DNA of 64,000 nucleotides from Burkholderia sp. 4M9327F10 (lineage in GTDB: Bacteria; Pseudomonadota; Gammaproteobacteria; Burkholderiales; Burkholderiaceae), in the NCBI RefSeq assembly GCF_005503145.1, contig NZ_SCNV01000027.1:1-64000 (forward strand). Direction: 5' to 3'. Positions 34,432 to 43,482 of the stretch are shown here, in pieces. The notes under the pieces are model-generated. The model searched no databases and was not told the DNA's origin. It saw only the letters and a list, made by a program, of their open reading frames with translations. The position numbers and the translations under genes are program-made. How positions within the stretch are numbered: position 1 is the stretch's first letter; the number at the start of each line of letters is the position of its first letter.

Positions 34432-35659
34432 GATGTTTCCCCTGTTGGTCCAAGTGCATCTCGAGCTTCGGCGCCGCCTGGCGGCCGAGCATGCGCGCCA
34501 GCAGCGACTCGCCCCTGGCGCGTTCGGGTACGGCCGCGGCGGCCCGGCCGGCGATGTTGGCGGCAAGCGTCTGCAAGCTGCGCGACACGCCGCTCTTATG
34601 GCCTGTCTTCGAAATCGGCAAGCCCTGATTGATGGCCTCGGAGACCGCAGCGGCGTCCTCCGGTATCACCTGGTACGGGCGCATGCCAAGCACCTGCTCC
34701 ATCGCCGCGCGGGCCCGTTCCTCGTGGCGCGCATAGCGGTTGAGCAGGAGCCGCGTGCGCTCGGCGGCATAGCCGAGCGAGGCGAGGATTTCCTGCAGCC
34801 GGCGCCCGGCGCGCACGTGCGGCATGCTCGCCTGCAGCACGAGGTGAATCTGGTTGCTGCGATCGAGCGCGAGCATCGAGTTCGGATTGAGCGTCTGGCC
34901 GAGGTCGAAGATCACGAAGTCGTAGCGCGGCGCGGCGACGCCGAGAATCCATTCGAGCCGGTCTTCCTTGATCTCGGCGGCCTTCACCGGGTCACCGGCG
35001 CCGGCGAGGATATGGAAGGTGTCGCTCACGTGCAGCACGCTGGCGTCGAAGAACGCATGGTCCATACGGTCGATCTGCGAGCACAGTTGCGGCAGTGTCG
35101 ACGGCGGCGTTTCGTTCGTCACGAGGAAGGCCGCGTCGGCGAAGAGCTGGTTGAGGTCGATCATCAGCACGCGCTTGCGCTGCTTGCCGGCAATCGTGTC
35201 CGCCACGTTGGCGGCGATGAAGCTGGTGCCCACACCGCCCTTGCACGACATGAACGAGACGATCTCGGTGGTGTGCCTGTTCGTCTGCAGGCATTGCGCT
35301 TCGAGACGCACGAGCGCATCGGCGAGCGCGCGGCGCTCGAGCGGCCAGTTGAGCACGTCGCGAAAGCCGGCGCGCATGGCGGCGATCAGGCTTTGCGGCG
35401 AGACATCCGGCGTCAGCAAAATGCAGGACAGGTGCTTGTGCTTCTGGCACAACTGCGCCACCACCGGCAACTGGGCGTCCTCGCTCGTGGCGGCGTCGAC
35501 GATCAGCACGTCGAAAGCATCGAGGCTGTCGCCGCGCTCGAGCAGCAGCGACGGACTGTCCGCCGCACGGGTGGTGCGGTAGTCGCCGCATTCGCCGAGG
35601 ACGTGCACGATCTGCGACAGGCGCGTCGCGTCTTTCGAGGTGATGAGAATGTCGATCAT
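34418..35659 (-). CDS. cpaE: CpaE/TadZ pilus localisation ATPase-like protein
   Basis: This protein of about 413 residues has an N-terminal receiver-like domain (MIDILITSKDATRLSQ... to about 120) and a MinD/ParA-type domain. The deviant Walker A reads CKGGVGTSF: the usual Lys before Ser/Thr is replaced by Thr, as is common in TadZ. TadZ-type proteins localise the pilus machine at a pole. I prefer the ATG at 35659; a GTG at 35674 would add five residues. It lies downstream of the small lipoprotein gene. Confidence 0.88.
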   Translation of the reverse strand: MIDILITSKDATRLSQIVHVLGECGDYRTTRAADSPSLLLERGDSLDAFDVLIVDAATSEDAQLPVVAQLCQKHKHLSCILLTPDVSPQSLIAAMRAGFRDVLNWPLERRALADALVRLEAQCLQTNRHTTEIVSFMSCKGGVGTSFIAANVADTIAGKQRKRVLMIDLNQLFADAAFLVTNETPPSTLPQLCSQIDRMDHAFFDASVLHVSDTFHILAGAGDPVKAAEIKEDRLEWILGVAAPRYDFVIFDLGQTLNPNSMLALDRSNQIHLVLQASMPHVRAGRRLQEILASLGYAAERTRLLLNRYARHEERARAAMEQVLGMRPYQVIPEDAAAVSEAINQGLPISKTGHKSGVSRSLQTLAANIAGRAAAAVPERARGESLLARMLGRQAAPKLEMHLDQQGKHHVAS

Positions 35660-35685
35660 GATCGTCTGCGCCACGTTGTCGAAGG

Positions 35686-36003
35686 TTATTGGCCGCTGCT
35701 GCCGCCGCTGCTTCCGCCATTACTGATGCCGATCACGAAGGGATTGACGTTGGTGGCCGGTTGCGCGAACGACTTGTCGTACTGGGTCATGGCGGAGGCA
35801 GCGGCCTTGCCGTCGATGCCGTCGGCCGAGGGCGCGTGCTCGGCCGCCAGCGGATCGATGATCTGCGCCTGGGTGGCGGCTCTTTCGGCCTCGCCGAAAT
35901 GCGCGTCCCAGATCGGCGTGCTGGTCATGCAGCCGCCCAGTGCGATGAACACCGTGACGCTCAGTGCGGCGCGCGCCGCGAAGAGAAGGGTTGCGAGTTT
36001 CAT
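35686..36003 (-). CDS. Small lipoprotein in the CpaD position
   Basis: This 105-residue protein has a lipobox LGGCM with the Cys at about residue 25. The mature part is short: TPIWDAHFGEAERAATQAQIIDP, then FAQPATNVNPFVIGISNGG and a Gly/Ser-rich end. It sits where alpha-proteobacterial loci carry CpaD, but is less than half that length. It may serve as a pilotin or secretin-stabilising lipoprotein (inference). AGGGGA precedes the ATG. Confidence 0.75.
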   Translation of the reverse strand: MKLATLLFAARAALSVTVFIALGGCMTSTPIWDAHFGEAERAATQAQIIDPLAAEHAPSADGIDGKAAASAMTQYDKSFAQPATNVNPFVIGISNGGSSGGSSGQ

Positions 36004-36024
36004 GGGATTCCCCTGTCCATCACA

Positions 36025-37806
36025 TCAATGGTCGAGCGCGGTGTGGGCGCCGCTCGTGGTTGCAATGTCCTGCTGGGCGTCGCGCGGGCTCGGCGGCGCC
36101 TCGCTGGTGCTCACCGGCGCCTGCGGCGCGGGAGTGGGAGCGGGCAGCGGGGCTGGAGCGGGAAGCGGCGCGGGTGTCGCTGCGTTGCCGGCCGCAGGTG
36201 CGCCCGTGTCAGGCTTGTGCGCGGCGGCGCGGCCTTCCATGTTGCCGGTCGCGTAGATGTCGGCGTCCTTCGGTTGCGTGAAGCTGTCGGTGGGCAGCGG
36301 CACGTTGGCGGTGCGCTGCGGCCGCACGAGGTGCGGCGTGATGATGAAGACCAGCTCCGTGCGGTCCTGCTGGAACGACGTACTGCGAAACAGGGCCCCG
36401 AGCACGGGCACCTCGCCGATCCCCGGCAACGCCTTCAGCGCACCGGTGACGTTGTTGCTGATCAGCCCGCCTATCGCGAAGCTTTCGCCGTCGTTCATCT
36501 GCACGGTGGTCGAAGCCCGCCGTGTGGTGATGAGCGGCAGGATGGTCGCGCCGCTGACGTTGGTCGCGCTGAGCGTGACGCCGGTCGGCGAGAGTTCGGA
36601 TACCTCAGGGGCAACCTTCAGGTTGATGCGGCCGTTGCCCAGCACCGTTGGGGTGAATTTGAGGCCCACCCCGAAGTCTTCCTGCTGCAGCACGATCGTG
36701 GTCGCACCTGTGCTGCTGCTTTGCGGCACCGGAATAAACACTTCGCCGCCGGCGAGGAAGGTCGCTTCCTGGCCGCTGATCGTCACCAGATTCGGCTCGG
36801 CGAGAATCTTCACGAGGTTGTCGGTTTTCTGCGCATCGACCGAAACCTGGAAGGGCAGATTGTTAGCCTTGTTGACAGAGATGCCGCTCGACACACCCGC
36901 GAGCAGGCTGCTCACCAGTGCGCCGGTCCATGAGCCGAAGCCGCCCTGAATGTTCACCGACGCGCCCAACTGGTTCATCAGCGTCTTGTCGACCTCCGCC
37001 ACTTTCACTTCAAGCATGACCTGCTGCGGCGAATCCACGCTCAGCATGTTGAGCACGCCGCCGCCCTTGGCCGCGCCGTCGGCGCTGCTGTGACTGCTGT
37101 AGACCGTGGCGATTTCGACCGCCTGCGCGGCCGCCTGTGCGCTCGATACGTGGCCCGCCAGCACCAGATTGTCGGCAGCGGTGGAAACGCGAATGCCGCG
37201 TTCTTCGGGCATCAGCTGCGTGAGCGAGGCTTGCAGACCGCCCGAGTCCACATTGACGACGACATCGATCATCTGGCATGCGCCGCTGCGGCCCTGCACG
37301 ATCATGTTGGTGCTGCCGACCGATTCGCCTAGTACGTAGAGCGTTTGTGGCGACACCATGGTGGCCTGGGCGATGGCGGGGTTGCCGAGCGTGCGGTTGC
37401 GCACCGGTTCGTCGACCGGCACGAGGACGGATTTGCCGACCGGCACGAATACGGTGTTTTCGCCGCGAATCGAACCGGTGCAGTTCGGGCCGTGCAGCGG
37501 CGCGGTGGCCATTGCGGCGCCGGCGGCGCTGGCAGGGGCGGGGGCCATGCTGATGGTCATCTGCAGCGGTCCGCGGCCCATCGGCAGGGTGGCGCTGGTG
37601 TTTGCGCTTGTTCCCGCGCTTGCTCCCGTGTTAACGCTCGCCTTGGTGGCCGTGCCGTTGTCCGAGGCGGGCTGGGCCAGTGCGGCCTGGCCGAGCGCGA
37701 GCTGACCGAGCAGCAGACCGGTGGCGAGCCACGCGACCCATACCGCGTGGCTTGCCCTCGTGCGTCGCGGCGTACGGCCGGACGGGAAATCAGGTTTGGT
37801 AGTCAT
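36025..37806 (-). CDS. cpaC: CpaC/RcpA outer-membrane secretin
   Basis: This 593-residue protein has a signal peptide (about 16-43), a BON-like/N-terminal POTRA-type region (with GKSVLVPVDEPVRNRTLGNP and TLYVLGESVGSTNMIV) and a secretin core ending in LPGIGEVPVLGALFRSTSFQQDRTELVFIITPHLVRP. This C-terminal motif is diagnostic for secretins. A Pro/Ala-rich tail of about 60 residues follows. It forms the outer-membrane channel for the Flp pilus. It comes after cpaB with a 120-bp gap. Confidence 0.93.
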   Translation of the reverse strand: MTTKPDFPSGRTPRRTRASHAVWVAWLATGLLLGQLALGQAALAQPASDNGTATKASVNTGASAGTSANTSATLPMGRGPLQMTISMAPAPASAAGAAMATAPLHGPNCTGSIRGENTVFVPVGKSVLVPVDEPVRNRTLGNPAIAQATMVSPQTLYVLGESVGSTNMIVQGRSGACQMIDVVVNVDSGGLQASLTQLMPEERGIRVSTAADNLVLAGHVSSAQAAAQAVEIATVYSSHSSADGAAKGGGVLNMLSVDSPQQVMLEVKVAEVDKTLMNQLGASVNIQGGFGSWTGALVSSLLAGVSSGISVNKANNLPFQVSVDAQKTDNLVKILAEPNLVTISGQEATFLAGGEVFIPVPQSSSTGATTIVLQQEDFGVGLKFTPTVLGNGRINLKVAPEVSELSPTGVTLSATNVSGATILPLITTRRASTTVQMNDGESFAIGGLISNNVTGALKALPGIGEVPVLGALFRSTSFQQDRTELVFIITPHLVRPQRTANVPLPTDSFTQPKDADIYATGNMEGRAAAHKPDTGAPAAGNAATPAPLPAPAPLPAPTPAPQAPVSTSEAPPSPRDAQQDIATTSGAHTALDH

Positions 37807-37926
37807 GTTGTGGTGCCCCCGTTGCTGGATCCTGTCGATCGCGTTCGTTGTCTGGTGTGGGTCTGGGTTTGGCCCGCTGGCGGCGTTATCACCGGGTGGT
37901 CTCGTGCTCCGGCTCCGCCGCTTTCG

Positions 37927-38757
37927 TCAAAAGCATTCCTGGCTGCCGCTCACGCCCGAGAGCACGCCGATGCAGTCGCGCCTGACCGGCGCACGGCTCA
38001 CATACTTCACGCGCGTGGGCTGAGGGGCCGGGGCGGAAGCGGCCACCGGGGCGGAGGCGCCAAGCAGGGTCATCTTGGTGGCGCCGGCGGTGGCCAGCGT
38101 GTCGGCATCCACCTGGTTGCGCAGCACCAGCGAGAGCGTGCCGACGCTGCGCGCAAGATCGAGCTTCTCGGCCTGATCGGGCGTGACCTCGAGCGTCACG
38201 GCGTTGACCACCTTGGGCGCCGTGTCGTCGCGATTGACCTGTTGGGCCACCGCCAGCACGAGAATTTTTTCCAGCACGATCTTCGAAATGCTTTGCTGCG
38301 TGTCGTTTTTGACCGTGGGTTCCTGCGTATTGACGATCACGTCGACGTAGTTGCCAGGCAGTGCGAAGCCGGCCACGCCGACCACGTCGTTGACGCGCAC
38401 CGTAATCGCGCGGCGGCCTTCGCCGATCACCGCGGACAGGCCGCCCTTGGTGCCGACCGGCGCGAGCTTCGATTCGAGCACCGGCTCGCCGCGCTGCAGG
38501 CTGGCTCGCAGCACGCGGCCGTCAAGCGCCTTCGGGTCGCTGAAGGCGCCGGGCGGGATGCTGCCGGTCGGCCAGCTGACCGTATGAACCATGGCTGCGC
38601 TGAGCGGCTCGCCGAGGCTGATGTCGTCGGAGGCGACCGCCACCTGGGTGACGGCGCCCGACGAGGTCTGCACGAGCCACCGGGAGGCGAATACCACGGC
38701 GGAAAGGCCCGCCAGCATGGCAATCGCCAGCATGATGAATGCACGACTGTTCTTCAT
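37927..38757 (-). CDS. cpaB: CpaB/RcpC pilus assembly protein
   Basis: This 276-residue protein has a single N-terminal membrane anchor (FIMLAIAMLAGLSAVVFASRWL). A SAF domain follows with VASDDISLGEPLSAAMVHTVSWP and GRVLRASLQRGEPVLESKL, and an RcpC region (NDVVGVAGFALPGNYVDVIV). CpaB proteins may bind peptidoglycan or the secretin periplasmically. AGGAG lies seven bases upstream of the ATG. Confidence 0.92.
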   Translation of the reverse strand: MKNSRAFIMLAIAMLAGLSAVVFASRWLVQTSSGAVTQVAVASDDISLGEPLSAAMVHTVSWPTGSIPPGAFSDPKALDGRVLRASLQRGEPVLESKLAPVGTKGGLSAVIGEGRRAITVRVNDVVGVAGFALPGNYVDVIVNTQEPTVKNDTQQSISKIVLEKILVLAVAQQVNRDDTAPKVVNAVTLEVTPDQAEKLDLARSVGTLSLVLRNQVDADTLATAGATKMTLLGASAPVAASAPAPQPTRVKYVSRAPVRRDCIGVLSGVSGSQECF

Positions 38758-38820
38758 GACGTTACTCCTCGTAAAACGAGTGAAGCGAATGAATGGCTGG
38801 CAAGGCAGGACGTGAGGTGT

Positions 38821-39366
38821 TCATGTCGCGTTCGCGAACAGCACGCCCAGGGTTCCGGCGGCAATCGCGACCCCGTAGGGCAGCGAGCCGACCGAGGCGA
38901 GCGGCGCCGGTTTGTCTGCGGCAGCCTGCGTGCCGCGCTGTGCGGCGCTTGTCACCATGCACAGCAGGTTGCCGAGCAGTTGTCCGGCGGCGCGCCGCTG
39001 TGCAACCAGCGCCAGCGACCAGATACCGCCGATCACAAACGTCGCAAGTGCGATCTGCACGGTCGGCCAGGCGCCCAGCCATGCGCCGATCATCATCAGC
39101 AGCTTGACGTCGCCGGCGGCCATGCCGCGCAGCAGATAAAACGGCAGCAGCAGGGCAAAGCCGGTGAGCGCACCGGCGAGCCATGTGGCGCTGCCGGCGA
39201 GCGGCCCATGCAGCCAGCCCTGCACCAGCAGCGCGGCGATCAGTCCCGTGGCGATGATCGGGTTGGGGATGCGCCGGCTCACGATGTCCGTGCTCGCGGT
39301 GACGATCGCGAGCAGCACCACGCAGGCGGGTATCGGGTGAGGCGGAAGCGGAAAGCCTGGCATCAT
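38821..39366 (-). CDS. tadV: TadV/CpaA prepilin peptidase
   Basis: This 181-residue integral membrane protein belongs to the A24 aspartic protease family. The two catalytic Asp motifs are TDIVSRRIPN (about residues 26-35) and GDVK (about 86-89). It removes the leader of the Flp pilins and the TadE/F pseudopilins. It has about five membrane helices and no N-methylation domain, as usual for the short CpaA form. ATG ATG tandem codons at 39366/39363 give a small start ambiguity. Confidence 0.88.
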   Translation of the reverse strand: MMPGFPLPPHPIPACVVLLAIVTASTDIVSRRIPNPIIATGLIAALLVQGWLHGPLAGSATWLAGALTGFALLLPFYLLRGMAAGDVKLLMMIGAWLGAWPTVQIALATFVIGGIWSLALVAQRRAAGQLLGNLLCMVTSAAQRGTQAAADKPAPLASVGSLPYGVAIAAGTLGVLFANAT

Positions 39367-39383
39367 GAACCTCGTTAGGTAGG

Positions 39384-39614
39384 TCAGACCGACGCGGCAA
39401 CGTCGCTGAACAGCAGATTCAGATTGGTACCGGCCGTGCGTACGGCGCCGATGATCACGATCGCAATCAGGAAGGCGAGCAACGCGTATTCAATGGATGT
39501 GACACCGCTCTCATCGTCGAGAAGAAGCTGAAGCCTCGCGATGGTTCGGAAAAAGCGGGTCGGCGCGACCGGCTGCGACGCTGCGAGTCGGGAAACGGAA
39601 CGAGCTGTATTCAC
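39384..39614 (-). CDS. Flp-type pilin, long-leader copy
   Basis: This 76-residue protein has the Flp processing site ESG37-VTSIEYALLAFLIAIVIIG and ends FSDVAASV, as does the other copy. Its leader is 37 residues, about twice that of the first pilin, with Arg/Ala/Pro-rich sequence. The start is GTG with AAGGAG six bases before it. It lies between the first pilin and tadV, with a 95-bp gap to the former. It could be a minor or alternative pilin. Confidence 0.88.
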   Translation of the reverse strand: MNTARSVSRLAASQPVAPTRFFRTIARLQLLLDDESGVTSIEYALLAFLIAIVIIGAVRTAGTNLNLLFSDVAASV

Positions 39615-39709
39615 GGTTGACTCCTTGGTGCCGGGCCGGCGCGGACCCCAACTGCAAGATCGGACGGGACGGACGACGGGTGCCGCGTGGTCGTCCGCCG
39701 CCGGGACGT

Positions 39710-39880
39710 TCAGACCGAAGCGGCGACGTCGCTGAACACCGAGTTCAGGTTGGTGCCGAGCGTCTTCACCGAACCGATGATGACGATGGCAATCAGCGCT
39801 GCGATCAGGCCGTACTCGATGGCGGTGACGCCGTCTTCGTCGCGGAGGAAACGCTTGGCTTGCGTGAGGATGGTTTGCAT
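39710..39880 (-). CDS. flp: Flp-type major pilin candidate
   Basis: This 56-residue protein has a 17-residue leader ending RDEDG, then VTAIEYGLIAALIAIVIIG, the Flp signature with Glu5 and Tyr6 of the mature pilin. It ends FSDVAASV. GGAGA lies before the ATG. It is the first pilus gene of the minus-strand operon and probably the most highly expressed. The pilin subunit assembles after cleavage by TadV. Confidence 0.93.
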   Translation of the reverse strand: MQTILTQAKRFLRDEDGVTAIEYGLIAALIAIVIIGSVKTLGTNLNSVFSDVAASV

Positions 39881-39986
39881 GACGATCTCCAATAGGACTA
39901 CTACGGATATAACCCTGCGCCGGAATTGGCCTCGGGAAGGGACTACGGTTACAGCAAAGCGGTACTGCGGGGAAAAGCGAATCGGG

Positions 39987-40262
39987 TTAGCTTCTGTGCT
40001 GAGGCAGATCGGTATCCGCGTCGTCATCTGCGCTCGTATGGGCAGGAGCAGACAGGGAAAGCTGCTGGCAGGCAGCAACGTTCGCGGCAGTCATGGCGGC
40101 AGTTGCAAGCGCGTCGCGGTAGCCGGGCCATGCCGGCAGTGAAACGAAGGCGGCACGGTGGGTCGGCTCGCCGGGAAGCTTCGGTGCGGCAGCGAGCGGC
40201 TTCCAGTTCAGCGCTTCGTGCCTGGGGCGTGCGATGGTACGCCCGGATGTAGGGTTCTTCAT
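39987..40262 (-). CDS. Hypothetical protein upstream of the pilus operon
   Basis: This 91-residue protein starts MKNPTSGRTIARPRHEALNW and contains VSLPAWPGYRDALATAAMTAANVAACQQL, then an acidic tail (SADDDADTD). GGGGA lies seven bases before the ATG. It has no signal peptide or membrane helix. No family is recognised. It lies 106 bp before the first pilin on the same strand; the overlapping long frame in another phase has no ribosome-binding site. Its status as a gene is moderately supported. Confidence 0.45.
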   Translation of the reverse strand: MKNPTSGRTIARPRHEALNWKPLAAAPKLPGEPTHRAAFVSLPAWPGYRDALATAAMTAANVAACQQLSLSAPAHTSADDDADTDLPQHRS

Positions 40263-40886
40263 GTTCAATCCCCGTGTTCAGCTGCTTATCTATGGCATGG
40301 AGTCTGGTCAGAACTCCTGTCTGCGGTGTCCGGTTCTGTTTCTGGACGCTACGTCCTCGACTGCCGCGCTCACTCCTATGCAAGGCATGGGCCAGCTCGC
40401 GCAAAACCGCGCAAATACGGGACGCGCGCGCCGCCAGGGGCTTTTGGCACGTGGCCCGTGCCCGGTTTGTCGCAACCTTGAGACGAATCGAGGGGGACGC
40501 GAGACCGTTCAACCCTCCGCAAAGGCGCACGCAGCCTGCATATCGGCTTCGGCCCAGGGACTTTCCATGAGTGCGGTGTGAGGCCGTTTTCGCGAGAAAC
40601 CGGCCTGTTCCGGATGGCCGGCTCGCACAAGGTGTCTCAGGTGTGAGGCTGCTGTGTGGGCTAAGCCACATAAGACGCGGCGTTTTCGACAGCCGCGGCC
40701 GTTCGGGTGCCGGCGATCGTCCGCGTGTCCAAATGCGGGACTTGAAACTTCAATTGTTTTCCTACAACAATGAATCGACCGGTAAGGCGACGATGTATCT
40801 ATCGCATGCTTAGGAAGATTAGGAATCGAAACAAAAAGACTGTTTGAAAAGCGCCGACTGACCTCCGGCGCACACATAAGGCGGGG
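40263..40886. other. Divergent intergenic region, about 620 bp
   Basis: This separates the pilus side (minus) from the GT87 genes (plus). No gene with a good ribosome-binding site was found. From about 40740 to 40860 the DNA is AT-richer and probably holds the promoter of the glycosyltransferase operon. Confidence 0.4.
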
Positions 40887-42131
40887 ATGATGGAAAGTCT
40901 GGTACGGGGATTGCACCGCGCAGAGCGCCGCATCTATGACTGGGTGACACGCGACCGGCTGGTCGTGTATAGCGGCTTTGCGCTTCTGATCGAGGCGGCG
41001 ATCTTCGCCTTGTGGGCGTGGAGCAGCCACGGCTTCACATTGACTGGCGGCCACCGGCCCGGTACCGACTTCTCGGTCTTCTGGGTCGGCTCTCACGTCA
41101 TCCTGCACGGCGTGCCGGTACAGGTCTACGACTATGTCGCGTTCGGCAGACTCGAGCGGCTCCTGATGGGTGGCTACCAGCACGGCGACTTTCTGCCGTG
41201 GCTATACCCGCCGATGTTCCTCCTGCTCGTCACGCCGCTTGCGCTGCTGCCGTTCTGGCCGGCATTTTTTGTGTTTGTGGTGGCGAGCGTGGTGCTCTTT
41301 TGCCTCGGCGTATTGCGCGTTGCGGGGCTCGACAAGGCAGTGGGTGACGCGAAGCTGGCGGCCTTCGTTGTGGCGACGTTTCCCTGCGTCTTCGTGTGCG
41401 CGACGTTTGGCCAGAACTCGATGTTGACTGCCGCGCTAGCCGCTTTCTCGGTCCGCTGGGTGGACCGCCATCCGCTGCGCGCAGGTCTGTGCATTGGCCT
41501 GCTGGTCGCCAAGCCGCAGATGGCGCTGCTGTTTCCGCTGGTGCTGATTGCGGCACGGGCGTGGCGCGCGATGGCGGCGGCAGCGCTCACCGCACTGCTG
41601 TTCACCTTGCTCAGCGTACTGGTGTGCGGGCCGCAGTCGCTGCATCTGTTTTTCGCCGCCGCGGAACTTGCGCGCGGCATCACGCTGGAGTCCGGCGTGC
41701 GTTTCTGGCTTGCTTCACCCACGCCGTTCGCCGCGTTCAGGCTGGCCGGCCTCGACCTGACGCCGGCCTATCTCGCGCAAGCGGGAGTGGCGCTGGTTGC
41801 GGCCGCGGCCGCCTATGACGTATGGCGGCGCACCTCGGACAGCGGCGCGCGTGCCGCGATTCTGGCGGTGGCGACGCTGATCGCCAATCCCTACGTCTGG
41901 CACTACGAACTGGCATGGCTCGGCATTGCGCTTGCCTTTATGGCTGCAGCCGGCTTGCGCCGCGGCTGGTTGCGCGGCGAGCAGACGGTGTTGGTGCTTG
42001 CATGGATGCTGCCGCTTTACGAGTTCTTCAACCGCGTGTCGGAATGGCCGCAGATCGGACCGGTCGTGCTGTTGCTGGTGGTCCTGATGATCGTGCAACG
42101 TGTGCGCAGCGACGCAGGGAGTGTGCAATGA
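40887..42131 (+). CDS. GT87 (DUF2029) family membrane glycosyltransferase, copy 1
   Basis: This 414-residue protein has about ten hydrophobic helices. The N-terminal periplasmic motif TDFSVFWVGSHVILHG, then HGDFLPWLYPPMFLLLVTPLALLP and FGQNSMLTAALAAFSVRW, match the GT87/DUF2029 pattern (Asp and Gln-Asn active-site region). Such enzymes use polyprenyl-phosphate sugars outside the membrane. A GGCGGGG run just before the ATG serves as the ribosome-binding site. The stop codon overlaps the start of the second copy (ATGA), so the two are coupled. Confidence 0.8.
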   Translation: MMESLVRGLHRAERRIYDWVTRDRLVVYSGFALLIEAAIFALWAWSSHGFTLTGGHRPGTDFSVFWVGSHVILHGVPVQVYDYVAFGRLERLLMGGYQHGDFLPWLYPPMFLLLVTPLALLPFWPAFFVFVVASVVLFCLGVLRVAGLDKAVGDAKLAAFVVATFPCVFVCATFGQNSMLTAALAAFSVRWVDRHPLRAGLCIGLLVAKPQMALLFPLVLIAARAWRAMAAAALTALLFTLLSVLVCGPQSLHLFFAAAELARGITLESGVRFWLASPTPFAAFRLAGLDLTPAYLAQAGVALVAAAAAYDVWRRTSDSGARAAILAVATLIANPYVWHYELAWLGIALAFMAAAGLRRGWLRGEQTVLVLAWMLPLYEFFNRVSEWPQIGPVVLLLVVLMIVQRVRSDAGSVQ

Positions 42132-43441
42132 ACCCGATCTCATCGACTGCAGTGCGGCTCAGCGGGCGCCGGGCGCCGCGTGCCTACCGCGCGGCCCACA
42201 CTGCGGACCGGCCACATTGGCTCGGCGGCGAGCGGCTGCGGACCTACGCGCTGGCGGCGCTTGCCTGTTATGGAATGTTCCTCGCCGTCTACCTGTACCG
42301 TACCGAGTGGCAGCACCGTCCGGACTTCGGGCCGCTGGCACTGGACTTTCTGCCTTTCTGGAGTGCGTCGTGGCTGGCATTGCATCGCCATGCGCTCGAT
42401 GCGTACAACCTCGTTGCGCTGACCGCAGTCGAGACCGACGCCATCTCGCGTTCCCCCGGCATCCTGCCGTGGCTCTATCCGCCGACTTTCCTGCTGGTCG
42501 TGTATCCGCTCGCGCTGCTGCCGTTCAAGATTGCCGCGCTCGCGTTCCTCAGCGGCACGCTGGCGTTCTTCGTCAGCGTGATCCGCGTGATCGTCCCCGG
42601 CCGGCAAACCATGCTGCTGGCGCTGGCGTTTCCGGGTGCGGCGCTGGTGCTGGTGTGCGGGCAAAACGGCTTGCTGACCGCCTCGCTGGTGGGGCTGGGT
42701 CTGGTTCTGCTCAGGAGCCGTCCCGTTCTGGCCGGCATATGCTTTGGATTGCTATGTATCAAGCCGCATCTTGCCGTGCTGCTGCCGCTCGCGCTTTTGT
42801 GCTCGCGCTCGTGGCGTGCGCTCGGTGCAATGGCGCTGAGCGCGGCGGGGCTGCTCGCGCTGTCCGTGCTGTTGTTCGGCACGGGAACGCTGCTGGCGTT
42901 TCTGCATAACGCGGGATTTATCAGCGGTCTCGTCGAGTCCGGCCGGGCGTCGCTCGCACGCATGCCCACCGTGTTCGCGATGGCAACGCTCGCACATGTG
43001 CCGCGGGCATGGGCTTACGCCGCGCAGGGCATCTCGGCATGGATCGCCGCAGCCGCGGTCTGCTATGCCTGGGGGCGCGATTGTGCCTTCGCGCTGCGCG
43101 CCGCCGTGCTGGTCTGCGCCAGCCTGCTCGTCAGCCCCTATCTGTTCGACTACGACCTGACCTGGCTGGGCGTGCTGATCGCGTGGTATGCGCGGCATGG
43201 CCTTGCTCGCGGCTGGAAGCGCTACGATCGCGAGTGGCTGGTGGGGTTGTGGTTCATACCCGTTGCGGGGGTCTTCGTGGTGATGCAACTGAAGTTCCAG
43301 TTCATGCCGCTCGTCACCGTTGCGACGCTGTGGATGCTGACGCGGCGCATTGCGCAGGAGCGGCGGGCGCCTGTCGTGTTGCAGGACGATATCGGGGAAG
43401 TGTCTGCGGCGTGGTTGCCGCAGCACGCCGCGCATCGGTAA
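42128..43441 (+). CDS. GT87 (DUF2029) family membrane glycosyltransferase, copy 2
   Basis: This 437-residue paralogue of the previous protein has matching landmarks: LALDFLPFWSASWLALHRHALDAYN, PGILPWLYPPTFLLVVYPLALLPF and CGQNGLLTASLVGLGLVLL. A 40-residue basic N-terminal extension is cytoplasmic in the inferred topology. The start at 42128 overlaps the previous stop codon; the longer upstream frame is only a shadow of copy 1. It is followed after 41 bp by the GT2 gene. Confidence 0.8.
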   Translation: MNPISSTAVRLSGRRAPRAYRAAHTADRPHWLGGERLRTYALAALACYGMFLAVYLYRTEWQHRPDFGPLALDFLPFWSASWLALHRHALDAYNLVALTAVETDAISRSPGILPWLYPPTFLLVVYPLALLPFKIAALAFLSGTLAFFVSVIRVIVPGRQTMLLALAFPGAALVLVCGQNGLLTASLVGLGLVLLRSRPVLAGICFGLLCIKPHLAVLLPLALLCSRSWRALGAMALSAAGLLALSVLLFGTGTLLAFLHNAGFISGLVESGRASLARMPTVFAMATLAHVPRAWAYAAQGISAWIAAAAVCYAWGRDCAFALRAAVLVCASLLVSPYLFDYDLTWLGVLIAWYARHGLARGWKRYDREWLVGLWFIPVAGVFVVMQLKFQFMPLVTVATLWMLTRRIAQERRAPVVLQDDIGEVSAAWLPQHAAHR

Positions 43442-43482
43442 GCGCGGATCAAAACAATTGAGTCGAAAGGGAAGGGGGTAAC

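Noticed and set aside
37345..39378. A 677-codon open frame on the plus strand opposite cpaC, cpaB and tadV
   Set aside because: It runs antisense to three well-supported pilus genes, has a His/Arg/Gly-rich composition typical of GC-rich shadow frames, and shows no family motif.
40024..40671. 215-codon minus-strand frame upstream of the pilins
   Set aside because: It has no ribosome-binding site, is Arg/Cys/Ser-rich, and competes with a shorter frame that has a better start signal.
41822..42127. N-terminal extension of the second GT87 gene upstream of 42128
   Set aside because: This part overlaps the end of the first GT87 gene in another frame, and the ATGA overlap gives a natural start at 42128.
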